NCBI RefSeq assembly: GCF_965279055.1
Contig: NZ_OZ257125.1
Span: 992,001 to 1,056,000 of the forward strand
Direction of reading: 5' to 3'
Length of the DNA: 64,000 bases
From: Hydrocarboniphaga sp965279055
GTDB taxonomy: Bacteria > Pseudomonadota > Gammaproteobacteria > Nevskiales > Nevskiaceae
The notes under the pieces: model-generated
Databases searched by the model: none
The model's input: only the letters and a program-made list of their open reading frames with translations
Told to the model about the DNA's origin: nothing
Program-made: the position numbers and the translations under genes
Shown here: positions 56,075-64,000 of the stretch, piece by piece
Layout of the letters: every line of letters starts with the position of its first letter
How positions within the stretch are numbered: the stretch's first letter is position 1

Positions 56075-56815
56075 ATGAGTTTGATCAGAAGCGCCGCCTT
56101 CGTCGGCGCCAGCTTGGTGGCGGCTGCCAGTTCCGTTTCCGCGCAGGCGGCCAGCACCGCGGTCGGCGCGCGCGTCAGCACACTCGGCCTGGGCCTGGAA
56201 GCCTCGCTGGGTTTGAACGACTACCTCAACTTGCGGCTGCCGTTCAATCTGTTCAACTACAACTTCGACGACGAGCAGGACGGCGTGCCTTACGACGGCA
56301 AGCTCAAGCTGAAAAGCATTGGCGCGCAGCTCGACTATCACCCGTTCAAGGGCACGTTCTTTTTGACCGGCGGCCTGTTCGCCAACGGCAACAAGCTCGA
56401 CCTGTTCGCGCAGGACAAGAGCGGCACCGAGGAATACCAGATCGGCGACGACGATCGCGTCTACACCTCCGACACCAGCGATCCCTTGACCCTGAAAGGC
56501 GGCCTCGATGTCAACTCCGCCGCGCCTTATATCGGCCTCGGCTGGGGCAACCCGATTCAGGGCGCCTCCAATTTCTACTTCCGTTTCGAACTCGGCGCCT
56601 ACTTCCAGGGCTCGGCCAAAGTCGGCCTGAACGCCAGCGGCTCGGCAGTGGATCAGCAGACCGGCCAGTCCTTCAGCACCACCGGCAACACGCCGGAAGC
56701 ACAGCTGTTCCAGGCGCAGCTCGAAGAAGAGCGCGCGTCGCTGCAAGACGATCTGACCGACTACGAAATCTATCCGGTGATCGGCTTCACGCTGGGCTAT
56801 CGCTTCAGCCTGTAG
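56075..56815 (+). CDS. outer-membrane beta-barrel protein (paralogue 1)
   Basis: 246 residues from the ATG at 56075 (GGGGAGAG upstream). Signal peptide ends near VSAQA. Alternating hydrophobic strands throughout: LNDYLNLRLPFNLFNYNFD, GGLFANGNKLDLFAQDKSG, FYFRFELGAYFQGSAKVGL, and a terminal strand IGFTLGYRFSL with C-terminal aromatic three residues in. This looks like an OmpA/OmpW-like 8-stranded barrel, but I do not recognise a named family. A paralogue lies at 62475. Confidence 0.8.
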   Translation: MSLIRSAAFVGASLVAAASSVSAQAASTAVGARVSTLGLGLEASLGLNDYLNLRLPFNLFNYNFDDEQDGVPYDGKLKLKSIGAQLDYHPFKGTFFLTGGLFANGNKLDLFAQDKSGTEEYQIGDDDRVYTSDTSDPLTLKGGLDVNSAAPYIGLGWGNPIQGASNFYFRFELGAYFQGSAKVGLNASGSAVDQQTGQSFSTTGNTPEAQLFQAQLEEERASLQDDLTDYEIYPVIGFTLGYRFSL

Positions 56816-56856
56816 CGGCCCTTGCTGAATCCTGTGCTGCGCTAGCGCTCAGCATC

Positions 56857-56932
56857 GCGCGCTTCATCGCCAAGCTTGAGGATGAAGCGCGCACGATGCG
56901 CTTGATACGGTCGGGCCATGTCTGCCCGACCG
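56857..56932. terminator. two hairpins between convergent genes
   Basis: GCGCGCTTCATC (56857-56868) and GATGAAGCGCGC (56881-56892) form a perfect 12-bp stem with a 12-base loop. CGGTCGGGC (56908-56916) and GCCCGACCG (56924-56932) form a perfect 9-bp stem. No T tract follows either. Placed between the convergent barrel and LuxR genes, they are likely a bidirectional stop. Confidence 0.55.
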
Positions 56933-56950
56933 TCATCGCCCGCTATCGTC

Positions 56951-57628
56951 TCAAGCCGCGCCGCTGAGCCAGGAGAATCGGCGCAGGAATTCGCGCTGGT
57001 CGCGGCTCGCGGTTTTGCTCAGCACCTGGCGGATCTGGCTGCGCACCGTCGGCAGGCTGACGTTGCGCCGGCTCGCGATCTGCTTGGCATTGCGGCCGCT
57101 GGCGATCGCCTCGGCGACGCAGGCTTCGGCCTCGGTCAGGCCGTAGACCGCGATCAGCGCGTCGCGCGTGGTGGCGCTGCGCACCGGCTGCGGATCGCGG
57201 ATCAGCACCAGCGCGAAGCCGCCGCTGGGGTTGCCGATGTCGAACAGCTTCAGGCGCTGCTCGTCCAGCGGCAGCGCCTCGATCAGCAGCGGCAGCGCCG
57301 CGTGCTGGCGCGTCACCGGCGCCAGCCCGCCAGGGCCGCCGATCAGCGCACTGCCGATCACCGTGCGCAGCTGCTGCGCCTCGTGCGGCATCGTCGTCGC
57401 CAGGCCATGTCGGCCTTCGCTGACGCAGAGGCCGTCGCGGCGCGCCAGCAACTCTTCGCCGGCATCGTTGACGAAGGCGATGCCGCGCGGCCCGATCAGC
57501 ACCAGCGGCAGCGGCATGGCGGACAGCGCGGTGAAACCCAGCGCGGCCAGCAGGCCGCCGCCGGGTGTGGTGCTGACTGCCGCTTCGTTGCGTCTCAACT
57601 GCTGGCCTGACGACATGCTTCCGTCCAT
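56951..57628 (-). CDS. LuxR-type HTH transcriptional regulator
   Basis: 225 residues from the ATG at 57628, with AGGGGA upstream; an ATG at 57616 is possible. The N-terminal half looks like a PAS-type sensor (LPLVLIGPRGIAFVNDAGEE). The C-terminal HTH reads YGLTEAEACVAEAIASGRNA and ASRRNVSLPTVRSQIRQVLS, the LuxR/FixJ pattern. No receiver domain. Divergent from the kinase-type receptor at 57870, with 241 bases between, and so may share a control region with it. Confidence 0.85.
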   Translation of the reverse strand: MDGSMSSGQQLRRNEAAVSTTPGGGLLAALGFTALSAMPLPLVLIGPRGIAFVNDAGEELLARRDGLCVSEGRHGLATTMPHEAQQLRTVIGSALIGGPGGLAPVTRQHAALPLLIEALPLDEQRLKLFDIGNPSGGFALVLIRDPQPVRSATTRDALIAVYGLTEAEACVAEAIASGRNAKQIASRRNVSLPTVRSQIRQVLSKTASRDQREFLRRFSWLSGAA

Positions 57629-57869
57629 GTTGCGATCCCCTGTGTTCCATCCCCGTCGCCGTCCCGGCTCGCTGCGTGTTGCGGTTGCGGCGGTCCGTCG
57701 GCTGGGGTCCAACTTAGGAGCGATGGGGTATGAAGGTCCTGACTTTTTCCTGAAATCGTCTGACTTTTGTGTTTTCCTCCACGTTGTAGGACGGCCGCCA
57801 CTTCCGAGCAGCTTGGCAAACGGCTATCGTCCCTGCAGGGGACGGCGCGGGTCTGGCCGTAAAGGGACG

Positions 57870-60494
57870 ATGGGGACTGGCGATATCGCAGAAGGAGCTG
57901 TGCAGGCGCCGGCTGTCCGCTGGTTGTTTGCCGGCTACATGCTCGACGAGTCGACTCTTGAACTGAGTCGCGACGGGCGCCTGCTGCCGATCGAACGCAA
58001 GCCGCTCGAAGTGCTGCTGTTCATGCTCCAGCATTCCGGCGAGGTGGTGACCAAGGACGAGCTGCTGGCCGCGGTCTGGCCCGGCCGCATCCTCAGCGAT
58101 ACCGCGCTGGCCAAGTGCATCAGCCGCCTGCGCGACGTGCTGGCCGACCAGAATCAAAGCCTGATCAAGACCGCCCACGGCTACGGCTACCGCTTCGCCG
58201 GCAATCCACGTACCGAAGTGATCGCGCGCGAAGCGCCGCCCTTGCTGGCCGAACTCAAAGCCGGCGATCACCCGCCGCTGCGACCGCTGTGGACCTTGCA
58301 GGAACGCATCGGCGGCGGCGGTGGCGGCGACACCTGGAAGGTGCGCCACGACAAGACCGGCGAAATCCGCGTCTTCAAATTCGCCCGCGAACCGGCGCGG
58401 CTGGTGGGCTTGAAGCGCGAGATCACGCTGTACCGGCTGATCAAGAACACGCTGGAGGACGAAGCGCCGGTCGTCACCTTGCTGGACTGGAACCTGGCGG
58501 AGCCGCCGTATTTCATCGAGAGCCGGTTGGCGGATGGCGGCAGTCTGGCGGACTGGTGGAAAGCGGTCGGCGGCGCGGCGGCCGTGCCGCTGGAGGAGCG
58601 CATCGAGCTGATCGCCAGGATCGCCGATGGATTGGCGGCGATTCATTCGATCGGCGTGCTGCACAAGGATTTGAAGCCGTCGAATGTGTTGCTGGAGTTG
58701 GATCCCGCTGGCAAGCCTTCGAGAGTATTGCTGGGTGATCTCGGCAGCGGGGGTGTGTCCGATCCGCTGCGGATGGATGCGATGGGCATCACCCGGATGG
58801 GATTTACGCGGACAATTGTTGCGGCAGCAGGGGGCGCCGGAACGCCGATGTACCTGGCCCCCGAACTGCTGATGGGGCAGCCACCGACAATACGGGCGGA
58901 CATCTATGCGCTTGGAGTGGCGCTGTACCAGCTGGTAATCGGCGACCTTGCGCGCCCTGTCGCCGCCGGCTGGGAACGCAGTATCAGCGACGAGGTATTG
59001 CGGTCCGATATTGCCCGGGCAATCGACGGCAATGTCGAAACGCGTATAGGCAATGCTGGCGAGCTAGCTGAACGCCTGCGCGGCCTGCCCGATAGGCGTC
59101 TGAGTCTGGACCGGCAAAAGCAAGCCTTGGCCAAGGCAGAAGCCTCCAAGCGCGCGATCGAGCGGATGAAGGCCCGCCGAGTCGGATTGCTGCTCGCGAT
59201 AGCTGCGCTGGCGCTCGGCCTGCTGGTCAGCACCGCACTTTATCGCCGGGCAGTCAATGCAAGGCAGCAGGCGCAAGCAGAAGCCCAGCGTGCCGAAGCG
59301 GTTACCAATTTTCTCAATCAGGACATGCTGGCACGAATAAGCCGCCAGGACCTTTCAAAGCGCGATCTGAGCGTCAAACAGTTGCTCGACAGTGCCACTT
59401 CGGAGGTCGATCGCCGCTTCGCGGGGCAAGCCGATATTGCGGCAAAGATAAATGAATCACTGGGACGTTCGTACGCGGCTCTGGAGTACGACCATGAAGC
59501 GGCTACCCATTTGGCAGCGGCGCTCGACTACTACCAAGGCAGCGGCGAGGCGAGTTCAGATTCGACTTTGAACCTCGCAGCCGATCTGGTCGGAATCGAC
59601 TGGGTTACCGGGCGCCTGCAACAGCGGCTGTCCCAGTACCAGGCACTGCTGGAATCCGCGTCCAAGCGACGTGGCGAAAGCGACCGGCTGGTCTTGCAAT
59701 TGCAATCCGCCATCGCGATGGGGCGATTCCAGATGGGGTATTGGTCGGACACAGCACCAATGCTGGAGCAGGTCCTGACCCGAATAAATGCCCATGATGA
59801 CCCGGATAGTTCGTTTCTGATCTCGATCCAGTCGGCCGCAGTTTATGTGTACCTGGAACTCGCCAACTATCAAAGAGCGGAAGCACTGCTGGCCGATCTG
59901 ATTCCGGCAGTCGCTAGAAAAAACGGTGAAAGAAGCCATGCGATGGCGATAGCCTTGATAAGGCGCGGCCAGCTGCTGGCTGCTAGCAAGCGGTTCGCAG
60001 AAGCGCAGCAGGACTTCGATTCGGCGACAGCGGTACTCAGCGAGCTGATCAACGCCGACAGTGACACGCTGCTGTCCGTGCGCGGCTTCGAAGCGCAACT
60101 CGCACTTGACCAAAACAAGCCTCTCGAAGCGGTAGCGATCCTGCGCGAAGTACTGGCATCAGTGGCTCAGCGCGATCAGATGGAACTGGATCAGACGTTC
60201 AACGAAAAGCGGCCGTTGGCGGAGGCCCTGCTGCGATTGGGACGGCTGGGCGAAGCACTAGTCATGGCGGATGAAGCGCTGGTGTCTTCGGGCGGGCTCT
60301 TCGGCCCCGCTCATCCGAGGACCTTGGAAATCCGGACGCTCAAAGCACGCATCCTGCTGGAGCAAGGAAAAACGAAGTTCGCTCTAGAAGCGCTGCCCGA
60401 TGATCGGGAATTCGATGCGATCAAGCTGCCTGCGCATCATCCGATACGAGCGCGAGCGTCCGCACTAAGAGACGCTATTGATAGTAAGAGGTAA
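57870..60494 (+). CDS. one-component DNA-binding / Ser-Thr kinase / TPR membrane receptor
   Basis: 874 residues. Domains in order: OmpR/PhoB-type winged helix (~15-110; PIERKPLEVLLFMLQHSGEV, HGYGYRFAGNP), Ser/Thr kinase (~140-425; IGGGGGGDTWKV, Lys in VFKFA, HKDLKPSNVLLE, DLG in place of DFG in LLGDLGSGG, GTPMYLAPELL), one membrane helix (~438-460; VGLLLAIAALALGLLVSTAL) and a C-terminal TPR-like periplasmic region (~470-874). The catalytic core looks functional: Lys, Asp and Asn are retained. It is CadC-like in joining DNA binding to the membrane, with a kinase between. Start is uncertain because AAGGGA is close to the ATG. From ~58,650 on GC falls below the neighbours, a hint of transfer. 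Confidence 0.85.
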   Translation: MGTGDIAEGAVQAPAVRWLFAGYMLDESTLELSRDGRLLPIERKPLEVLLFMLQHSGEVVTKDELLAAVWPGRILSDTALAKCISRLRDVLADQNQSLIKTAHGYGYRFAGNPRTEVIAREAPPLLAELKAGDHPPLRPLWTLQERIGGGGGGDTWKVRHDKTGEIRVFKFAREPARLVGLKREITLYRLIKNTLEDEAPVVTLLDWNLAEPPYFIESRLADGGSLADWWKAVGGAAAVPLEERIELIARIADGLAAIHSIGVLHKDLKPSNVLLELDPAGKPSRVLLGDLGSGGVSDPLRMDAMGITRMGFTRTIVAAAGGAGTPMYLAPELLMGQPPTIRADIYALGVALYQLVIGDLARPVAAGWERSISDEVLRSDIARAIDGNVETRIGNAGELAERLRGLPDRRLSLDRQKQALAKAEASKRAIERMKARRVGLLLAIAALALGLLVSTALYRRAVNARQQAQAEAQRAEAVTNFLNQDMLARISRQDLSKRDLSVKQLLDSATSEVDRRFAGQADIAAKINESLGRSYAALEYDHEAATHLAAALDYYQGSGEASSDSTLNLAADLVGIDWVTGRLQQRLSQYQALLESASKRRGESDRLVLQLQSAIAMGRFQMGYWSDTAPMLEQVLTRINAHDDPDSSFLISIQSAAVYVYLELANYQRAEALLADLIPAVARKNGERSHAMAIALIRRGQLLAASKRFAEAQQDFDSATAVLSELINADSDTLLSVRGFEAQLALDQNKPLEAVAILREVLASVAQRDQMELDQTFNEKRPLAEALLRLGRLGEALVMADEALVSSGGLFGPAHPRTLEIRTLKARILLEQGKTKFALEALPDDREFDAIKLPAHHPIRARASALRDAIDSKR

Positions 60495-60568
60495 GGCGTC
60501 AGCACCGTCAAGCGACCTATGCGCGCCCAACGGTACCGACTTGAATTGTTCGAACTGGAGACATCGAA

Positions 60569-61117
60569 ATGGAAAAAATTCATCTGGCTGCAACGAGGCC
60601 CTACATTACGCTCAGGAAGTTCTCTGCATTCATTTCAGAGGTTTGCAAAAACGCGGTGCTCAGGGGGCAGGCAATACAGGATCCTGCCGCTGCCGCAAGT
60701 TCATTTTTTGGTTCGGACGGCAGCGTCGCTGATCAAGCGATAAGTACTTATTCAATTGAACTACAAACGCTGTTTGCCCAGCTGCAGACCCTGGCGCAAC
60801 AGCCACCCGCAGCGGGCTACGCGCCCGCGTCGGCGGTTAGCCAAAGCTGGATCACAGCGGCTTCGGCCATTGTCTTTTCTCAGGCGGCCTGTCGTCCGAT
60901 CTATCCAAATCCAGCTTCAAAGGCGATCGTACCGCCTCCTGCGGTCAACTACATCTGGACTTTTACCGCCCTAGACTATCCAGTCTGGTCTGTACTGAAA
61001 CAGTATCTTGAGGGCGACGAAACTCTACTGTCGATCAACAGCCAGTTGACCACCATTGCAAACAATTATTCGGGAAATATCAGGATGGCCATCCTGGACC
61101 TTCGTGAGAGGCTGTAG
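60569..61117 (+). CDS. hypothetical protein, kinase-linked
   Basis: 182 residues, MEKIHLAATRPYITLRKFSA, with CTGGAGAC before the ATG. No clear signal peptide or membrane helix. Segments such as YSIELQTLFAQLQTLAQQPP suggest a helical, partly Gln/Ala-rich structure. It lies 74 bases after the kinase gene and just before the haem protein, same strand, and could be a target or regulator of the kinase. No family recognised. Confidence 0.65.
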   Translation: MEKIHLAATRPYITLRKFSAFISEVCKNAVLRGQAIQDPAAAASSFFGSDGSVADQAISTYSIELQTLFAQLQTLAQQPPAAGYAPASAVSQSWITAASAIVFSQAACRPIYPNPASKAIVPPPAVNYIWTFTALDYPVWSVLKQYLEGDETLLSINSQLTTIANNYSGNIRMAILDLRERL

Positions 61118-61124
61118 ACACAGC

Positions 61125-62348
61125 ATGCCGGTGAACGGACTGATATGTCGTCGGTCGGCAGGAACTTGGACGACGGCGGCTGGTCGCCAGGTGCTTGCAA
61201 ATCTGGTGGGTCTTTTACTGCTCTGCAGTGCGTCGGCTGCGGGTGCCAAGGTCGACTGGAATCGACCCTGGACCATTCCGCAGGATCCGGCCGCTGCTAT
61301 CTCCGACGGCGACGAGTATGCCTGGCGTCTATTTGTGGCGATGAACTGGCCAGCAGACCCCAAAACAGGTGAGGCTGATCAGGGCAAGGCGCTGGGCGGG
61401 CCCAGTCCGGTCGGTGTCGTCTGGGAGAACTGGCAGGAAGCAGGCGACATCTTCATGGAAGGCGGAAAGGTGCCAGCAGCTTGGCGCGGCAGCAATCAGG
61501 CCAACGCCGGCCATTCACGATTTACCGCGCTCCCAGTAGAACAGAGGGTCCGACGAGCGATCGAGGCTGGCTGTACCGAAAAATTCGCCGAGCCCAGCGT
61601 CGGCGCGGAGGTCCGGTTCAATGAAGCCGCATACTGCTATATCCGGACAAACAAGCTCAATAGTTTGCAGGGTCAGATCGACGCCTATTTCAATAATAAG
61701 AAAATAAGCTTTCCAGCGGAATCCAAGGTAGTAAAAGCGGCTTGGACCGAGATCGATAAATGCCAGAGGCGATCCTACTATGCCGTAAGCGAGGGCGATA
61801 AGTTGTATGGGCTCGTAGGATTGAATGTGATGGCAAAGCATCAGTCGACCTGGTTCTGGGCAACGTTCGAACATGTCGACAACAAGTCCGCCATCGGTAA
61901 CAACGTAGGATGGAAGCTAAGCTCCCGCGACAATTTCGCGTGCAAATCAGACCAACCGGATTGCGAGGGAACTCCAGTTGGCATCGGTCTGCAGGGCACT
62001 GTCTGGGACAACTACCGCTTGCGTGGCACGCAGATCCGCTATGTCGATCAAAAGAGCGTGCCGGTGTTGCTCGCGAACTCCAAACTGGAGGATCGATTCC
62101 AGGAAACTTCGTCTTGCATGACCTGCCACGCGCGCGCAGCCATTCTGGTTGAGCGGGGCGTGGCACGCCGCCTCCCTTTTTTCAAAAATGCACCGGGCTC
62201 GCTCTGTAATGCGCCTATGAACGGCCAAGAACCGCAGCAGGCCGAGGGATACGTTGGCGTGCCGCTGCCTGAGTGGTTCGCTGGATCGCAGGGCCAGAAG
62301 GGGTATATGCAACAGGACTTCTTGTGGTCGTTCTGCAGAGCCAAGTGA
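61125..62348 (+). CDS. exported protein with a single CXXCH haem site
   Basis: 407 residues from the ATG at 61125; the frame is open back to 61056 inside the preceding gene. A hydrophobic signal (ANLVGLLLLCSASAAGA) lies at ~25-45. GDEYAWRLFVAMNWPADPKT begins the mature part, and SSCMTCHARAAILVERGVAR near residue 330 carries the only CXXCH, with C-terminal FAGSQGQKGYMQQDFLWSFC. So one covalent haem c is likely, in the periplasm. I do not recognise a named family, but the pattern resembles uncharacterised cytochrome-like proteins. Linked to the kinase gene; perhaps its sensed input or output. Confidence 0.7.
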   Translation: MPVNGLICRRSAGTWTTAAGRQVLANLVGLLLLCSASAAGAKVDWNRPWTIPQDPAAAISDGDEYAWRLFVAMNWPADPKTGEADQGKALGGPSPVGVVWENWQEAGDIFMEGGKVPAAWRGSNQANAGHSRFTALPVEQRVRRAIEAGCTEKFAEPSVGAEVRFNEAAYCYIRTNKLNSLQGQIDAYFNNKKISFPAESKVVKAAWTEIDKCQRRSYYAVSEGDKLYGLVGLNVMAKHQSTWFWATFEHVDNKSAIGNNVGWKLSSRDNFACKSDQPDCEGTPVGIGLQGTVWDNYRLRGTQIRYVDQKSVPVLLANSKLEDRFQETSSCMTCHARAAILVERGVARRLPFFKNAPGSLCNAPMNGQEPQQAEGYVGVPLPEWFAGSQGQKGYMQQDFLWSFCRAK

Positions 62349-62474
62349 GCCATTTTTTAGCCGATTGCGATCGATAAAGCAGGCGATCATCAACGTTGAG
62401 GATGAGTCTGTGTTGCGCGGTTGACACCATAGTCACACGAGCGGCTTGCTCGGCAGGTGACAGGGGGAATCCGC

Positions 62475-63221
62475 GTGATCAAGCTGAATAAGGGGATGTG
62501 GGCGAGCCTTACGTTAGTCGCAACTATTTCAGCGGCGGCGCCGGCTCACGCGGAAACGCCGCCGATCGCGGCCGGCTTTCGCGTCGGTACGCTCGGCATC
62601 GGCGCCGAAGGCACGATCGGCGTCAACGATTACATCAACGTGCGCGTGCCGTTCAATCTCTTCAGCTATAGCGATAGCCGCAACGAAGACGGCATCGATT
62701 ACGACGGCAAACTCAAGCTGCAGAGCTTCGGTGCGCAGGTCGACGTGCATCCATTCAAGGGCAGTTTCTTTCTCAGTGCCGGCCTGTTCGCCAACGGCAA
62801 CAAGCTCAAGCTGCATGCCTCCGACCCGACGGGTGAAGAGGAGTACGACATCGGTGACGCCACTTACGTCTCCGATACCAGCGATCCACTGGATCTGAAC
62901 GCGCGGATGAAGTTCAACTCGGTGGCGCCGTACGCCGGTCTGGGCTGGGGCAATCCGATTCTGGGCGACCGGAACCTGTACTTCCGCCTCGAGATCGGCG
63001 CGTATTTTCAGGGCGCTGGCAAGATCGACATGAAGGCCACCGGCAGCGCCAAGAACCAAGACGACGATTCAGCCTCGTTCAAGGTCGACGGCGATACGCC
63101 CGAGGCGATGTTGTTCCAGGCCAACCTAGAGCAGGAGCGCTCTGACCTGGAAGGCGACATCAAGGACTTCAAGATCTATCCGGCGATCAGCCTCGCCATC
63201 GGCTACCGCTTCAAGCTCTAG
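62475..63221 (+). CDS. outer-membrane beta-barrel protein (paralogue 2)
   Basis: 248 residues from a GTG at 62475 (CAGGGGGAA upstream); a GTG at 62457 is less likely. Signal peptide ends near AHAE. It shares with the protein at 56075 strands such as NDYINVRVPFNLFSY, YDGKLKLQSFGAQVDVHPFK and GLFANGNKLKLHA, and the C-terminal strand ISLAIGYRFKL. Same fold and length, so a duplication. It starts 126 bases after the haem protein. Confidence 0.82.
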   Translation: MIKLNKGMWASLTLVATISAAAPAHAETPPIAAGFRVGTLGIGAEGTIGVNDYINVRVPFNLFSYSDSRNEDGIDYDGKLKLQSFGAQVDVHPFKGSFFLSAGLFANGNKLKLHASDPTGEEEYDIGDATYVSDTSDPLDLNARMKFNSVAPYAGLGWGNPILGDRNLYFRLEIGAYFQGAGKIDMKATGSAKNQDDDSASFKVDGDTPEAMLFQANLEQERSDLEGDIKDFKIYPAISLAIGYRFKL

Positions 63222-63249
63222 CGCGCGCCGCTCCAACCTCGGGGGATTT

Positions 63250-64000
63250 ATGTCTGGCATTGTCACGGGCCCGATCCGGGCCCGGCGGGCGCTTGCGCTC
63301 TGCGTTTCGGTCGCCGCGCTGCTGCTGTGTGCAGGCAAGGCGCGGGCCGACGGCTTTCACTACCGCAATCTGATGGTCGGCGATCGCGCGATCGGCTTCG
63401 GTGGCGCTTATGTGGCACTCGCCGACGATACCGCGGGGCTGTTCTACAACCCGGCGGGCGCGCCGTATTCCAAGGAACTCGCTGCGGCGACGGTCAATGT
63501 TCTGAGCCGCTCCCAGGTCCAGTATCAGGACTTTTTTCCCGACGGCGGATCGTTGCACTCGACGTCGTCGGGCCTTGTGCCGAGTTACTTCGGCATCATG
63601 CGGGTATCCGAGGCATGCGCCTGCGCTTTCGGCTTCTCGATCGCCGTCAACGATTTTCTATCCGAGCGCCAGCTCGATGACTCGCAGTTCCTGACACCCG
63701 GTGGCTCGGTCGACGAATATCTCAGCGGCGACGTCGATCGGCGGCTGTATAACGTCGGCCCGAGCTTCGGCATGAAGCTCGGCAACAGCGGCTGGTCCTG
63801 GGGCGTCACGCTATACGGCAGTTATCGCGACATGCGCGAGTCGCGCACGATCGGCGGCAAAGCGACACGCGCCACACAGGACGGCGCGACCGAGCGTCTC
63901 AACGTACAGACCAGCTATCGCATCGAGGACACGCAGCTTGGCGCGCGGCCGGTGCTTGGCCTGCAGTATCGCGGTAACAGTGTCAGCTTCGGTGCGGTGG
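63250..64000 (+). CDS. FadL/OMPP1-like outer-membrane porin, 3' end outside window
   Basis: At least 250 residues are visible. Signal peptide (ALCVSVAALLLCAGKARA), then GFHYRNLMVGDRAIGFGGAY and ALADDTAGLFYNPAGAPYSK, the N-terminal pattern of OMPP1/FadL-type proteins that take up hydrophobic compounds. Later strands such as WSWGVTLYGSYRDMRESR alternate in the beta-barrel manner. GGGGGA lies six bases before the ATG. The frame is open to the window end. Confidence 0.8.
   Translation, partial: MSGIVTGPIRARRALALCVSVAALLLCAGKARADGFHYRNLMVGDRAIGFGGAYVALADDTAGLFYNPAGAPYSKELAAATVNVLSRSQVQYQDFFPDGGSLHSTSSGLVPSYFGIMRVSEACACAFGFSIAVNDFLSERQLDDSQFLTPGGSVDEYLSGDVDRRLYNVGPSFGMKLGNSGWSWGVTLYGSYRDMRESRTIGGKATRATQDGATERLNVQTSYRIEDTQLGARPVLGLQYRGNSVSFGAV

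Overview
The window is GC-rich and reads as a chromosomal segment of a gammaproteobacterium, most likely from the Nevskiales/Xanthomonadales side. The grounds are the rpoE-rseA-mucD-lepA-lepB-DUF4845-rnc-era-recO block, the succinate dehydrogenase operon with its sdhE-cptA tail, and dispersed palindromic repeats of the kind common in that group. The taxon is an inference; no rRNA gene is present.

Left edge (1-3,500): a mosaic of debris. It holds a Crp/Fnr regulator cut by the window edge, an acetate kinase remnant facing it, an intact tRNA-Ser(UGA), the orphan 3' end of a second tRNA, and an inactivated IS3-family transposase. Small unknown genes follow. This looks like an old integration site.

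3,550-16,035: a very large exported protein with two PHP-like regions and a sialidase-like propeller. A four-gene leftward operon follows (membrane-anchored class III aminotransferase, PHP-glycosyltransferase fusion, phosphatidylserine decarboxylase, Mpo1-like membrane protein); I read it as a candidate undescribed envelope-lipid pathway. A truncated SDR gene and a GH15 glycosidase come next.

16,099-24,353: a complete Nit1C cluster (nitB to nitH, transcribed leftward). It contains the Nit6803-type nitrilase, a radical SAM protein, a GNAT, an AIR-synthase-like protein, a flavoprotein and two small conserved proteins, and it is linked in the literature to nitrogen starvation and cyanide assimilation. 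An NTF2-like gene sits inside it and a MocR-type regulator is divergent from it; both look like local variations.

24,474-38,040: an EF-hand protein, reverse transsulfuration genes (cystathionine beta-synthase and a gamma-lyase/synthase) separated by a DUF559 gene, a two-gene cytochrome c operon, a GIY-YIG protein between inverted repeats, a thioesterase, an ArgD-type aminotransferase, a CheR-PAS-GGDEF-EAL protein, a FecR/SPOR protein and YgfZ.

38,246-55,894: housekeeping. A DUF1674 (SDHAF4-like) gene precedes sdhCDA, a DUF2939 lipoprotein gene, sdhB, sdhE and cptA. Then come a lipocalin, a TIGR01777 epimerase, nadB, the sigma-E module, a glutaredoxin-like protein, lepA, lepB, DUF4845, rnc, era and recO.

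55,895-64,000: two paralogous outer-membrane beta-barrel genes flank an accessory block. The block holds a LuxR-type regulator and, divergently, a DNA-binding/Ser-Thr-kinase/TPR receptor followed by two unknown genes, one with a single CXXCH haem site. A FadL-like porin runs off the right edge. Three families of palindromic repeats sit between genes across the whole window.
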